From: Allolucifera butyrica
Lineage (GTDB): Bacteria > Bacillota > Negativicutes > Sporomusales > UPPP01
Assembly (NCBI RefSeq): GCF_900476375.1
Contig: NZ_UPPP01000056.1
Span: forward strand, 54,636 to 118,635
DNA length: 64,000 nucleotides
Direction: 5' to 3'
The position numbers and the translations under genes were made by a program. Under the pieces are notes generated by a model. The model was given only the letters and a program-made list of their open reading frames with translations, ran no database searches and was not told where the DNA came from. Each line of letters starts with the position of its first letter. Position 1 is the stretch's first letter. Below, piece by piece: positions 17,845-25,692 of the stretch.

Positions 17845-18627
17845 TTATTCTTTCGGCGGTTTGACGCCGAACCATTTCACGTAGATTTTTTCATATTCGC
17901 CGTTTTTCTTTAACGTATCCAGGGCCTTATTAACATCTTCTACCAGCTGGGTATTTTTCTGGGAAATAGCAATCCCGTAATCTTCCGCCGTCAACGGTTC
18001 GCCAACCTGTTTCGCGTCTTTACCGCCGGCTTCTTTAATAAAGTAATCATTAACCGGTTTATCGTTAATAGCGGCGTCGACACCACCGTTCTTCAACTCC
18101 AGGAACGCTTCCGGCATTGTGTTAAACTCGCGGATTTTAGCGTCTTTAACTTTTTTGGCTTCATCAGCACCGGTTGTGCCGATCTGCACGGCAATCCGCT
18201 TGCCTTCCAGGTCTTTAAAACTATGAATGGTGTTATTATCGCTTTTTACCACAATCGTCAAACCCGATTTATAATAGGGTTTGGAAAAGTTAACCTTTTT
18301 TGCTCTGTCCGGCGTAATTGTCATCGCCGAAACCGCCATATCAATGTTGCCGGCTTCCAGAGCCGGAATCAGACCGTCAAAGTTCATGCTCTGCACCTGA
18401 ACTTCAGCGCCCATTTGCTTACCGATAGCTTGAATTAAATCCATGTCAAAGCCCACATATTGTTTACTCTTCTCATCCTGAAACTCAAATGGAGCATAAG
18501 CGGTATCAGAACCCACTTTCAGCACTTTCGCTTTCGCCGGAGCCGCCGGTTGCCCGCCACAGCCCGCCAGGGCGAGGGAAACGGCAAAGAAACTCAAGAC
18601 CAGCAACACGATCATTTTCTTAGACAC
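17845..18627 (-). CDS. glnH: amino acid ABC transporter substrate-binding lipoprotein (GlnH-like, copy 2)
   Basis: A 260-aa lipoprotein with lipobox LAGC (Cys near residue 23), then the SBP_bac_3 domain with APFEFQDEKSKQYVGFDMDL, SAMTITPDRAKKVNFSKPYY and the same IAVQIGTTGADEAKK block as copy 1. The start is a GTG at 18627, with GGGGG 8 bases upstream. Tandem duplication with copy 1 is evident from near-identical domain spacing. The two may bind different amino acids or serve one permease at different affinities. Confidence 0.92.
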   Translation of the reverse strand: MSKKMIVLLVLSFFAVSLALAGCGGQPAAPAKAKVLKVGSDTAYAPFEFQDEKSKQYVGFDMDLIQAIGKQMGAEVQVQSMNFDGLIPALEAGNIDMAVSAMTITPDRAKKVNFSKPYYKSGLTIVVKSDNNTIHSFKDLEGKRIAVQIGTTGADEAKKVKDAKIREFNTMPEAFLELKNGGVDAAINDKPVNDYFIKEAGGKDAKQVGEPLTAEDYGIAISQKNTQLVEDVNKALDTLKKNGEYEKIYVKWFGVKPPKE

Positions 18628-18668
18628 AGTATGTACCCCCCTATTTTTGAACCAAATTTATGTTTATA

Positions 18669-18698
18669 ATTCTACCTATGTTTTGCATAAATAGTCAA
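18669..18698 (-). promoter_or_regulatory. promoter of binding-protein gene 2
   Basis: On the minus strand TTGACT (18698-18693), an 18-base spacer and TAGAAT (18674-18669). Confidence 0.65.
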
Positions 18699-18832
18699 GC
18701 ACTTTTTTAACACTTTACCAAATAAAAGAATTAACGGATTCTACTTAATATTGCTCCCGCCATTTGTTTCAAATGCCTAATTTACTGAGAAGAAGGTGAT
18801 TTTGCAAAAAACGGAAAAATCAAAGGATTGTT

Positions 18833-18865
18833 AAAAATAAAAAAGCCCGGAATCAAATTCCGGGC
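18833..18865 (-). terminator. intrinsic terminator of the zinc-ribbon gene
   Basis: A 9-bp stem GCCCGGAAT/ATTCCGGGC (18845-18853 and 18857-18865), followed on the minus strand by TTTTTTATTTTT. The stop codon at 18890 is about 25 bases upstream. Confidence 0.93.
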
Positions 18866-18889
18866 GTTGTTCGACGTATAAATATAAAT

Positions 18890-19177
18890 TTATTTTCTAG
18901 CGTTAAAACAGTCACGGCAATAAATAGGACGATCATTGCGCGGTTTGAATGGAACCTGAGTAGTCACGCCACACTGTGCACAAACAGCTTCGTGCATTTC
19001 CCGTGGCGCACGGCCTTCGCCGCCATCCCGTTCGCGCCTTCTGGCTCCACGGCAATCACGGCAGCGGGCAGGCTCATTTTCAAAGCCTTTCTCTGCATAA
19101 AATTCTTGTTCTCCCGCAGTAAAAATGAAGTCCCCCCCGCAATCTTTGCACTTAAGAGTTTTGTCCTGAAAAGCCAT
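18890..19177 (-). CDS. small zinc-ribbon protein with two CxxC pairs per half
   Basis: A 95-aa protein with four CxxC pairs: CKDCGG (residues 10-15), CRDCRG, CAQCGV and CRDCFN, i.e. two predicted zinc sites separated by a basic linker (RRRERDGGEGR). It matches the probable zinc-ribbon family common in Bacillota. The function is unknown; nucleic acid binding or redox sensing would suit it. The ATG at 19177 follows a GGTGAGGGG box. The mRNA leader is unusually long (about 300 bases) and structured, see the ncRNA entry. Confidence 0.88.
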   Translation of the reverse strand: MAFQDKTLKCKDCGGDFIFTAGEQEFYAEKGFENEPARCRDCRGARRRERDGGEGRAPREMHEAVCAQCGVTTQVPFKPRNDRPIYCRDCFNARK

Positions 19178-19204
19178 TAAAGAAATCCCCTCACCTTATG
19201 ATAT

Positions 19205-19485
19205 TAAGGACCATTGCTTAGCCGACCTGGTCTTTGCCCCCACACTCGCCTGCGGGAGGTTTCGCTACTAGAAAGCTAATCCCCTCACTACCGCCCCTCT
19301 CGGATTCAGGGCAATACTAGACGCCGGCTGTTATCCCGGCCACTACCATTGCGCCTCATATCTCCATCCGGCAGGTCTTACCTCTAAGCCGCACCATGCT
19401 CAAAGCCGCTTTGGACTCCTTACGTGGATCGTTTCGCCTGCGACTGGCATCGATTTTCAACCACAGACCTAAGCAAAAGGTTCTT
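19205..19485 (-). ncRNA. candidate structured non-coding RNA or long leader element
   Basis: A consensus promoter starts transcription near 19485, about 300 bases before the zinc-ribbon gene, and no coding frame fills the gap. The RNA ends can pair: TTGCTTAG (19476-19469) with CTAAGCAA (19221-19214), extended outward by ACC/GGT and AAG/CTT, giving about 14 bp. Inside, hairpins CAAAG/CTTTG, GCCGG/CCGGC, GCCCT/AGGGGC and CCCGC/GTGGG can form. This is a multi-branched, GC-rich RNA in an otherwise AT-rich gap. The hallmark words of tmRNA, SRP RNA and RNase P were not found. A raiA-type ncRNA (known from Bacillota) is one candidate I cannot test by eye. Confidence 0.6.
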
Positions 19486-19491
19486 AAATAA

Positions 19492-19520
19492 ATTATAGAA
19501 TCGACGGCAAAAAAATGCAA
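19492..19520 (-). promoter_or_regulatory. promoter of the structured RNA / zinc-ribbon transcript
   Basis: On the minus strand TTGCAT (19520-19515), a 17-base spacer and a perfect TATAAT (19497-19492). Confidence 0.8.
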
Positions 19521-19639
19521 GAAAATTTCGTCTCATTTAAGCTGGAATCCATATCCGCTCGCAAAAAAGGATTTATCCCTCCGGTCAACGAAAAAATAAT
19601 TGTCGATTTTTATATTAATTTATACTTAAGGAGTAACCC

Positions 19640-20971
19640 ATGACTGCCGAAATGCATTTACAGCGCGGCATCGAATTGGCCCACAAAAAAGCGTATCAGG
19701 AAGCGGTCGATTCCCTGCGCCTCGCCATCGGGCTGAAGCCGGACGATGCGGAAGCGTATAACAGCCTCGGTGAAGTATTAAACGATATGCGCCGTCCTGC
19801 CGACGCAGAACCGTATCTGCGCCGTGCCATTGAACTGGACCCGGATTATGCGGCGGCTCATAACAACCTGGGTATGGCGTTAACGAAATTAACCCGGCCC
19901 GATGAGGCTGCGGCCTGTTTTCACCGGGTTACTGAGCTGCTTCCCGACGAGCCGGTTGCTTATTACAATTTAGGAGTCGTCTTAAAAGAGGCCCGGCGTC
20001 TGGCCGAAGCGGAAGGCTGCCTGCACCGGGCCCTGAAACTCAACCCGGACTATCCGGCGGCCGAATTCGCCCTGGGGACATTATATCTGCTGCTAGGCCA
20101 ATTTGATAAAGGCTGGAAAACTTATGAATCCCGGCATAAACTGCTCGGGTTTAACCCGGATATCCATCTTTGGCAGGGAGAAGACCTCAGAGGGCGTAAA
20201 ATTCTCCTGTTTCAGGAACAAGGCTTCGGCGACACCCTGCAGTTCTTCCGTTTTGCGCCAAGGATCGCCGCCCTGGCCGACTCAACGACCCTGTGGGTGC
20301 AAAAACCTTTATACCGTTTATTGGCGGCTTCGGAGCACAATGTCAAAATTCACGCCGGCGATGATATAAAGGAAGAATTTGACTTCGTCGCCACCTTGCT
20401 TAGCCTGCCGCGCATCTTCAACATTTCGACGGCGGCCATTCCCGGAACCGTTCCTTATTTACAACCGGACCGCGAAATTGCCGCCCGTTGGCAGAAAACA
20501 TTGCAGAAAACCGCGGACAATAAACGGGTCAGGGCCGGAGTCGTCTGGGCTGGAAATCCCCATCACAACAACGATCATAACCGGTCGATTCCTTTTCAGT
20601 TATTCCAACAATTACTTTCCATCAATACCATAAGCTGGATCAGCCTGCAAACAGGCCCACAGGCCGGCGATCTGGCGTCCTGTTCCGGCCAGGTAACGGA
20701 TTGCGGCTGTACTCTTAGCGATTTTGCCGAGACGGCCGGACTTATCGCAAATCTTGACCTGGTCATCACCGTGGATACCTCCGTCGCCCATCTGGCCGGG
20801 GCGCTGGGCAAAAAGACCTGGCTGCTCCTGCCGTTTATGCCCGACTGGCGCTGGCAACTGGACCGGGAGGACTGCCCCTGGTATCCAACCATGCGTCTGT
20901 TCCGGCAAAGCCGGCCCGGCAACTGGCAGGAAGTCTTGGACAGGGTGAAACAGGCATTAAATGATTTGTAA
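19640..20971 (+). CDS. TPR-repeat protein with GT9-like glycosyltransferase domain (1)
   Basis: A 443-aa protein with two parts. Residues 1-160 contain four to five tetratricopeptide repeats (NPDY/DPDYAAAHNNLGMAL-type units). Residues about 185-443 resemble the C-terminal half of family 9 glycosyltransferases: FQEQGFGDTLQFFRFAP, VVWAGNPHHNNDHNRSIP, and the donor-site block NLDLVITVDTSVAHLAGALG. Such TPR-glycosyltransferases are frequent beside bacterial flagellin loci and presumably transfer a sugar to protein or glycan. An AAGGAG box lies 6 bases before the ATG. It is one of only three plus-strand genes in the window and is followed 15 bp later by a paralogue. Confidence 0.85.
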   Translation: MTAEMHLQRGIELAHKKAYQEAVDSLRLAIGLKPDDAEAYNSLGEVLNDMRRPADAEPYLRRAIELDPDYAAAHNNLGMALTKLTRPDEAAACFHRVTELLPDEPVAYYNLGVVLKEARRLAEAEGCLHRALKLNPDYPAAEFALGTLYLLLGQFDKGWKTYESRHKLLGFNPDIHLWQGEDLRGRKILLFQEQGFGDTLQFFRFAPRIAALADSTTLWVQKPLYRLLAASEHNVKIHAGDDIKEEFDFVATLLSLPRIFNISTAAIPGTVPYLQPDREIAARWQKTLQKTADNKRVRAGVVWAGNPHHNNDHNRSIPFQLFQQLLSINTISWISLQTGPQAGDLASCSGQVTDCGCTLSDFAETAGLIANLDLVITVDTSVAHLAGALGKKTWLLLPFMPDWRWQLDREDCPWYPTMRLFRQSRPGNWQEVLDRVKQALNDL

Positions 20972-20986
20972 CAGGGAGCATAAAAA

Positions 20987-22663
20987 ATGGATGCAAACAC
21001 CTATTTAAACCGTGGCCTTGAAATGGCCGGTCAGGGCAATCTGCCGCAGGCGATCAGCGCCTTCCGGCAAGCGATCCGCCTGCGGCCGGATTATCCGGAG
21101 GCGTATAATAATTTAGGCGCCTTACTGGCAAGAACAAACCATCTTCAAGAAGCTGTTGCCTGTTTGAAACGGGCTGTAGAACTAAAGCCGGATTATCCGG
21201 AAGCCTTCAATAATCTCGGTTCTTTATTTACCATGTCTGCCCGTTTCGAGGAAGCGGAGAATTGCCTGCAGCAAGCCATAAATCTAAAACCCGACTATGC
21301 CGAGGCCTGTCACAATCTGGCTCTGGTGTTAAAAAACACGGCTCCGGACAGTGAAAAAGCCGAAACCTTATTGCAGCAAGCCATAAAATTAAAACCCGAT
21401 TACTATGAAGCCTATAACAGCCTCGGCGCTCTTTTAAAAGAAAAAAACTGTTTGAACGAGGCGGCAAACTACCTGCATCAAGCCATAGTAATCAAGCCGG
21501 ATTCTCCGGAAGCCTGCTTCCATCTCGGCATGGTTCTAAAAGAACAAAACCGGCTAGATGAAGCCGCAGTGCATCTCGTTCAAGCGCTGCAGTTAAAACC
21601 GGATTTTGCCGAGGCCCATTGCGGCCTGGGGCTGGTATACAAGGAACTAAACCGCCTCGGCGAAGCGGAAACCCATCTTGGCCGCGCCCTCGAACTGTGC
21701 CCGGACTTCAAGGAAGCCGCTTTTGTCCTGGGAGTTTTATACTTGCTGCAAGGGCAATATACTAAAGGCTGGGAAAAATATGAACTGCGCCGCCAGATAT
21801 TGCAAACTCCCGAACCGCCGGTCACTCCCTGGCAGGGCCAGGACCTGACGGGCCGCAGCATCCTGCTGTTCCATGAACGGGGTTTCGGCGATACCATTCA
21901 CTTCGTGCGCTATGTAAAAAAAATAGCAGCCCTGGCGGCCGCAACAACGCTGCTGGTTCCTAAATCCTTAGCAAGCTTATTCTCCTTTTCTTTCGCTAAC
22001 ATTACGGTCCTGTCCGGTAAAAGCCTGCCGCGCAGCTACGATTTTGCCTGCCCTCTGCCAAGCTTGCCGTATCATTTCCATACTACGTTGGCGACGATCC
22101 CCCAAACTATCCCCTACCTGAAAGCCAATCCGGCGATTACGGCCAAATGGCAGGCCCTGTTACAGCAGCATGGCTGCAATACCGCCTATAAAGCCGGCGT
22201 GGTCTGGGCCGGCAGCCCGCAGCATAAAAACGACCGGAACCGATCCATTCCTTTTCGTCTGTTTAAGCCGCTTTTTACCGTCGACACCGTACGCTGGATC
22301 AGCCTACAGGCCGGCCCCCGCGCCAACGACCTGACAGTTTCCGATAAGGTACTCGATTTCAGCCCGGCTCTCACGGACTTTGCCAAAACAGCCGGGCTCA
22401 TTGAAAATCTCGACCTGGTAATCACCGTGGATACCGCAGTAGCCCACCTGGCCGGCGCGCTGGGAAAAGAGACCTGGCTGCTGCTGCCCCTTGACCCGGA
22501 CTGGCGCTGGCACCTGGCCCGCGAAGACAGTCCCTGGTACCCGTCGCTGCGCCTGTTCCGGCAGCGAGAACCGGACGGCTGGCAGGAAGTCTTAACCAAA
22601 ATAAAACTGGCTTTAGAGGCTAAATTAAATAACAATCACTATGTACCAATAAGGCAAGGGTAG
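20987..22663 (+). CDS. TPR-repeat protein with GT9-like glycosyltransferase domain (2)
   Basis: A 558-aa paralogue of the preceding gene with about seven TPR units (residues 1-265; repeated IKLKPDYxEAYNxLG pattern) and the same transferase half: FHERGFGDTIHFVRY, VVWAGSPQHKNDRNRSIPF and NLDLVITVDTAVAHLAGALG. The additional TPRs account for the greater length. The ATG follows an AGGGAG box by 8 bases. Its last codons form the left arm of a perfect inverted repeat shared with the convergent downstream gene. Acceptor and donor sugars are unknown. Confidence 0.85.
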   Translation: MDANTYLNRGLEMAGQGNLPQAISAFRQAIRLRPDYPEAYNNLGALLARTNHLQEAVACLKRAVELKPDYPEAFNNLGSLFTMSARFEEAENCLQQAINLKPDYAEACHNLALVLKNTAPDSEKAETLLQQAIKLKPDYYEAYNSLGALLKEKNCLNEAANYLHQAIVIKPDSPEACFHLGMVLKEQNRLDEAAVHLVQALQLKPDFAEAHCGLGLVYKELNRLGEAETHLGRALELCPDFKEAAFVLGVLYLLQGQYTKGWEKYELRRQILQTPEPPVTPWQGQDLTGRSILLFHERGFGDTIHFVRYVKKIAALAAATTLLVPKSLASLFSFSFANITVLSGKSLPRSYDFACPLPSLPYHFHTTLATIPQTIPYLKANPAITAKWQALLQQHGCNTAYKAGVVWAGSPQHKNDRNRSIPFRLFKPLFTVDTVRWISLQAGPRANDLTVSDKVLDFSPALTDFAKTAGLIENLDLVITVDTAVAHLAGALGKETWLLLPLDPDWRWHLAREDSPWYPSLRLFRQREPDGWQEVLTKIKLALEAKLNNNHYVPIRQG

Positions 22664-22686
22664 CTCAAGCTCCCTTGCCTTATTGG
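22646..22686. terminator. 15-bp perfect inverted repeat spanning two convergent stop codons
   Basis: CCAATAAGGCAAGGG (22646-22660) and its exact reverse complement (22672-22686) flank an 11-base centre that itself holds AGCT/AGCT. The plus-strand TPR gene stops at 22663 and the minus-strand gene stops at 22680, both inside the repeat. It probably works as a shared bidirectional terminator, although no T-run follows on either strand. Confidence 0.7.
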
Positions 22687-23852
22687 TTATCCCGCCAACG
22701 CTTATATTGCTCCACAATAGTTTGCGCGCGGTTTAGCCAAGTATGCTCTTTCACTACTTTGTCATGTCCTTCCCGCGCCAGGGTTGTCTGAAGCTCAGGA
22801 GTTTCAAGCAGCAGGGAAACCTTCTCAGCTAACTCGTCTGCATTCGTATAGGAAAATAATAATAAATGTTTTCCCTCTTCAAAGCAATCTTCATAAAAAC
22901 CGGCCCGCTGGACCACCACCGGCGTATAATTCAGCATGGAAGTTAAGGACCTTTCATGTCCGCCATAAGTGTAGCTTACGCCGACGTCGACACAAACTTT
23001 CGCCTGCCGGGTTAATTGAATTAGTTCCAAAACCGGTTGTTCCGGATAAATATCAAGGTGTTCGGCATACTTTGCCCTTTTCCAACCATGACTGCAAACC
23101 GTTACCTTTACATTCTGCTGGATCAGCCTTATCATGGCGGTTTCCCGCCGACAGGCCCGGATAAACCGGTCAGCGATACCAAACAACGGCAACAGCTGCT
23201 TTAAAAGTTCAAAACTATAGATCTGGTTTGAACGCAATACAGATTCGGCTGCCGCAGTGATGGATAGTCCCGCCTCACTTAGTACCTGATCAATGATAGC
23301 ATCCAAAAGATTGCGGGCATCCTCGGAAGGTATGGCCTTGATTTCAGCGTATACATCGTTAACGCTGTAGTAGGTGCCGGGCATAAAAACCTGAATTTTC
23401 CTCTCAGCCGGTTTTAGGATCCGCACTGGGTCCGGCGAAACAATCGCTCCTTGAGGCAAAAAGTATAGATTTTTAATTTCCGGTACAAAGGTATTGATAA
23501 ATTCGATTCCGCCCTTGTCTACAGCGCCAAGCAGCATACTTTGCAGGCCGCAGTGCAGACGTTCCCAATGATGTACCGGATGATCCACGAGAACGGAAAC
23601 GAAGGGGACTTTCATAATATTAAAAAATAACTCCTGCTGAATCATTAAGGCAGCCCCAACCAGGTTAAAACTAAAAACAAAGTCAACTTCACGGCTGAAC
23701 TTTTTTACAAGATTACGGATCCCTTCCGCATCCTCCGCAAGGTCGACGATTGAGGCCTCGATCCCCAGTTCACCAAGGGCATCAGCAATTTGATCAATGA
23801 AAGCCCTTAATACGCCATACTGTGATTGACCTTTTAGTAAAATAACCCGCAA
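22680..23852 (-). CDS. CgeB-like glycosyltransferase
   Basis: A 390-aa GT-B type protein. The N-terminal half (VILLKGQSQYGVLRAFID, FVFSFNLVGAAL, VSVLVDHPVHHWERL) resembles the DUF3880 half of spore maturation protein CgeB. The C-terminal half has the Glyco_trans_1_2 pattern: CVDVGVSYTYGGHERSLTSM, followed by a variant of the E-rich donor loop. Start TTG at 23852 has GGGAGAG 6 bases upstream. As the last gene of the minus-strand island it most likely adds a sugar in the flagellin/surface glycan. The substrate is unknown. Confidence 0.78.
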   Translation of the reverse strand: MRVILLKGQSQYGVLRAFIDQIADALGELGIEASIVDLAEDAEGIRNLVKKFSREVDFVFSFNLVGAALMIQQELFFNIMKVPFVSVLVDHPVHHWERLHCGLQSMLLGAVDKGGIEFINTFVPEIKNLYFLPQGAIVSPDPVRILKPAERKIQVFMPGTYYSVNDVYAEIKAIPSEDARNLLDAIIDQVLSEAGLSITAAAESVLRSNQIYSFELLKQLLPLFGIADRFIRACRRETAMIRLIQQNVKVTVCSHGWKRAKYAEHLDIYPEQPVLELIQLTRQAKVCVDVGVSYTYGGHERSLTSMLNYTPVVVQRAGFYEDCFEEGKHLLLFSYTNADELAEKVSLLLETPELQTTLAREGHDKVVKEHTWLNRAQTIVEQYKRWRDNQ

Positions 23853-23943
23853 CTGACTCTCTCCCTTTTTCCTCTAGGGCGCTCTATCTATTTCATAATA
23901 TATTAGCGGCAAATTTTCCAATAAGTCTTCCGAGGAAGATTTT

Positions 23944-24993
23944 TCAAAGGATTTCCCAGCTTACGGGGGTACCGCGCCGCACATCTTTGCGAGCCTGACG
24001 CCCGATGATTAACTCCAGATATTTCGGCGGCAATCCCAGCCCCGGCCGGATCGCCCTAACATTCTGGTCCGTAAAAAGTTCGCCGGCCCGGATATCCTCC
24101 ACTACATACAAAGAACGCCGGTGACGCAAGGATGCCCGTTCCGCCTCCGTTGGGCCATAACTGACTTCTCCCAGCGCCTGATAAGCCCTTTCGCATTCCG
24201 TAACCAGCGCCTTCATTTCGTCCGGTTCCAGCGAAAAGGCGGCATCCACCCCGCCGTCGGCCCGGGAGAGAGTAAAGTGCTTTTCGATCACGGCAGACCC
24301 CAGGGCGATACCGGCGATGGCCGCGCCAATTCCCATAGTATGGTCGGATAAGCCCACCGGACAGGCAAACAAGTCTCGCATATGCGGAATAGTCAGCAAA
24401 TTGGTATTGGCCGGTGTCGCCGGATAGGTGCTCGTACATTTGAGCAGGACGAGGTCCCGGCATCCCGCCTGCCGGGCAGTCCGGACAGTTTCATCAATTT
24501 CGGCGACCGTCGCCATGCCCGTAGAGATAATCATCGGCTTGCCGGTCGCAGCAATCTTGCGGATCAGCGGCAAGTCCGTCATTTCAAAGGAAGCGATTTT
24601 ATAACACGGCACCGCCAGGGATTCCAAAAAGTCAACGGCACTTTCGTCAAAGGGTGTACTAAAACCAAGGATGCCATGCTCCCGGCAACGGTCAAAAATC
24701 GGCTTATGCCATTCCCAGGGCGTATAGGCCTGCTGATACAATTTATACAGCGAATTTCCCCGCCAAAGCGAATTGGGATCATCAATAAAAAATTCCCCTT
24801 CATCGAGATCAATCGTCATGGTGTCCGCCGTATAGGTCTGCAGCTTTAACGCCTGAACCCCGGCCGCAGCGGCGGCATCCACAATAGCCAGCGCCCGTTC
24901 CAAGGAATGGTTGTGGTTGCCGGACATCTCGGCAATGATAAACGGGCGATGCTTTGCTCCAACTGTTAAAGAACCAATTTTAATGTCTTCCAC
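23944..24993 (-). CDS. pseI: pseudaminic acid synthase PseI
   Basis: Condenses phosphoenolpyruvate with the 2,4-diacetamido-2,4,6-trideoxy-altrose intermediate to give pseudaminic acid. The 349-aa protein has the NeuB fold (PFIIAEMSGNHNHSLERAL, GFSTPFDESAVDFLE, STGMATVAEIDETV, GLSDHTMGIG, VIEKHFTLSRADGGVD) and a C-terminal SAF domain from about residue 290. The AEMSGNHN and DGGVDAAFS variants are characteristic of PseI rather than NeuB/LegI. GTG start at 24993, GAGAGG box 7 bases upstream. It lies about 16 kb away from pseB-pseC. Confidence 0.93.
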   Translation of the reverse strand: MEDIKIGSLTVGAKHRPFIIAEMSGNHNHSLERALAIVDAAAAAGVQALKLQTYTADTMTIDLDEGEFFIDDPNSLWRGNSLYKLYQQAYTPWEWHKPIFDRCREHGILGFSTPFDESAVDFLESLAVPCYKIASFEMTDLPLIRKIAATGKPMIISTGMATVAEIDETVRTARQAGCRDLVLLKCTSTYPATPANTNLLTIPHMRDLFACPVGLSDHTMGIGAAIAGIALGSAVIEKHFTLSRADGGVDAAFSLEPDEMKALVTECERAYQALGEVSYGPTEAERASLRHRRSLYVVEDIRAGELFTDQNVRAIRPGLGLPPKYLELIIGRQARKDVRRGTPVSWEIL

Positions 24994-25008
24994 GTAAAAA
25001 CCTCTCTT

Positions 25009-25692
25009 CTACGGCTCATTTTCCAAGACCTGCTGCAAAAATTCCGGCGTCAATCCGGTTAAGGACTGAATCCGCCAGCGGGCCTCAAAACGCTCTTCCA
25101 GCACCAGATCTTTATACTGTCCCTGCAAGATACGGACGGTTTTAAACCCCAGCGGCTTAATGCCGACAAAATCTTTGCGCGGATTGTCCGCCACATAAAT
25201 CACCTGGCCGGGGTCAACCTGTTCCCGCTCACAAATTTTCCAGAAGCAGTACGGCGACGGTTTGGCATTTTTTATCCCATAGCGGTGGGTAATATAACAA
25301 TGCCTGACCCGTTCTTTCAGCCCTAGCGCAATAATTTTATTATGCTGAACCAATTTATTGCCGTCCGTCACGATATACAAAGGAAATGGCGCCAGCCACC
25401 GCAGACAGTCCTCCGCCGCCGGGAATAAACAAATCTCCGGCTGATGCCGCCGGTATACCGACAGACACTGGCGGACATTCTTGCGGGAATATACGCCGAA
25501 TTCTTGCAGTACATCATCAAAAATGCTGCCCCGGCCGCCGGCAAGCCGCATAACCAGCCGCTGATAGCATGGTTCCGCCGGCAGATTCCAGCTCCGCTGC
25601 AGGAATTGGGCAACCGCGCGAAAGCCGCTTCGGACATAGGTCAGTTCATCATATAAGGTGTCATCCAAATCAAATACGACAACGGCCATCAT
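25009..25692 (-). CDS. HAD-superfamily phosphatase paired with GNAT-ATP-grasp gene
   Basis: A 227-aa HAD hydrolase. Motif I FDLDDTLYD (residues 7-15), motif II YIVTDGN (about 107-113), motif III Lys in NAKPSPYCF and motif IV VADNPRKDF are all present, so it should be catalytically active. The cap is the helical (C1) type between motifs I and II. It overlaps the ATP-grasp fusion gene by 4 bp and precedes pseI by 15 bp. A second HAD gene stands in the same relation to an ATP-grasp gene at 50834-52349. The substrate is unknown; a phosphorylated sugar or an acyl-phosphate by-product is possible. Confidence 0.85.
   Translation of the reverse strand: MMAVVVFDLDDTLYDELTYVRSGFRAVAQFLQRSWNLPAEPCYQRLVMRLAGGRGSIFDDVLQEFGVYSRKNVRQCLSVYRRHQPEICLFPAAEDCLRWLAPFPLYIVTDGNKLVQHNKIIALGLKERVRHCYITHRYGIKNAKPSPYCFWKICEREQVDPGQVIYVADNPRKDFVGIKPLGFKTVRILQGQYKDLVLEERFEARWRIQSLTGLTPEFLQQVLENEP

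Noticed and set aside
19205..19485. Assignment of the structured RNA to tmRNA, SRP RNA or RNase P RNA
   Set aside because: I found no tRNA-like acceptor end or tag frame, no GGAAGGAAGCAG-type SRP loop and no GAGGAAAGTCC-type RNase P core, so only the neutral term is used.
19570..19635. Flagellar sigma-28 promoter or sigma-A promoter in front of the TPR genes
   Set aside because: TCAA and GTCGAT words occur, but the spacing is 13 instead of 15 bases; TTGTCG-15-TATACT is too short for sigma-A. No promoter is called.
23900..23945. Terminator after pseI (TCTTCC/GGAAGA hairpin)
   Set aside because: The stem is only 6 bp and no T-run follows on the minus strand.
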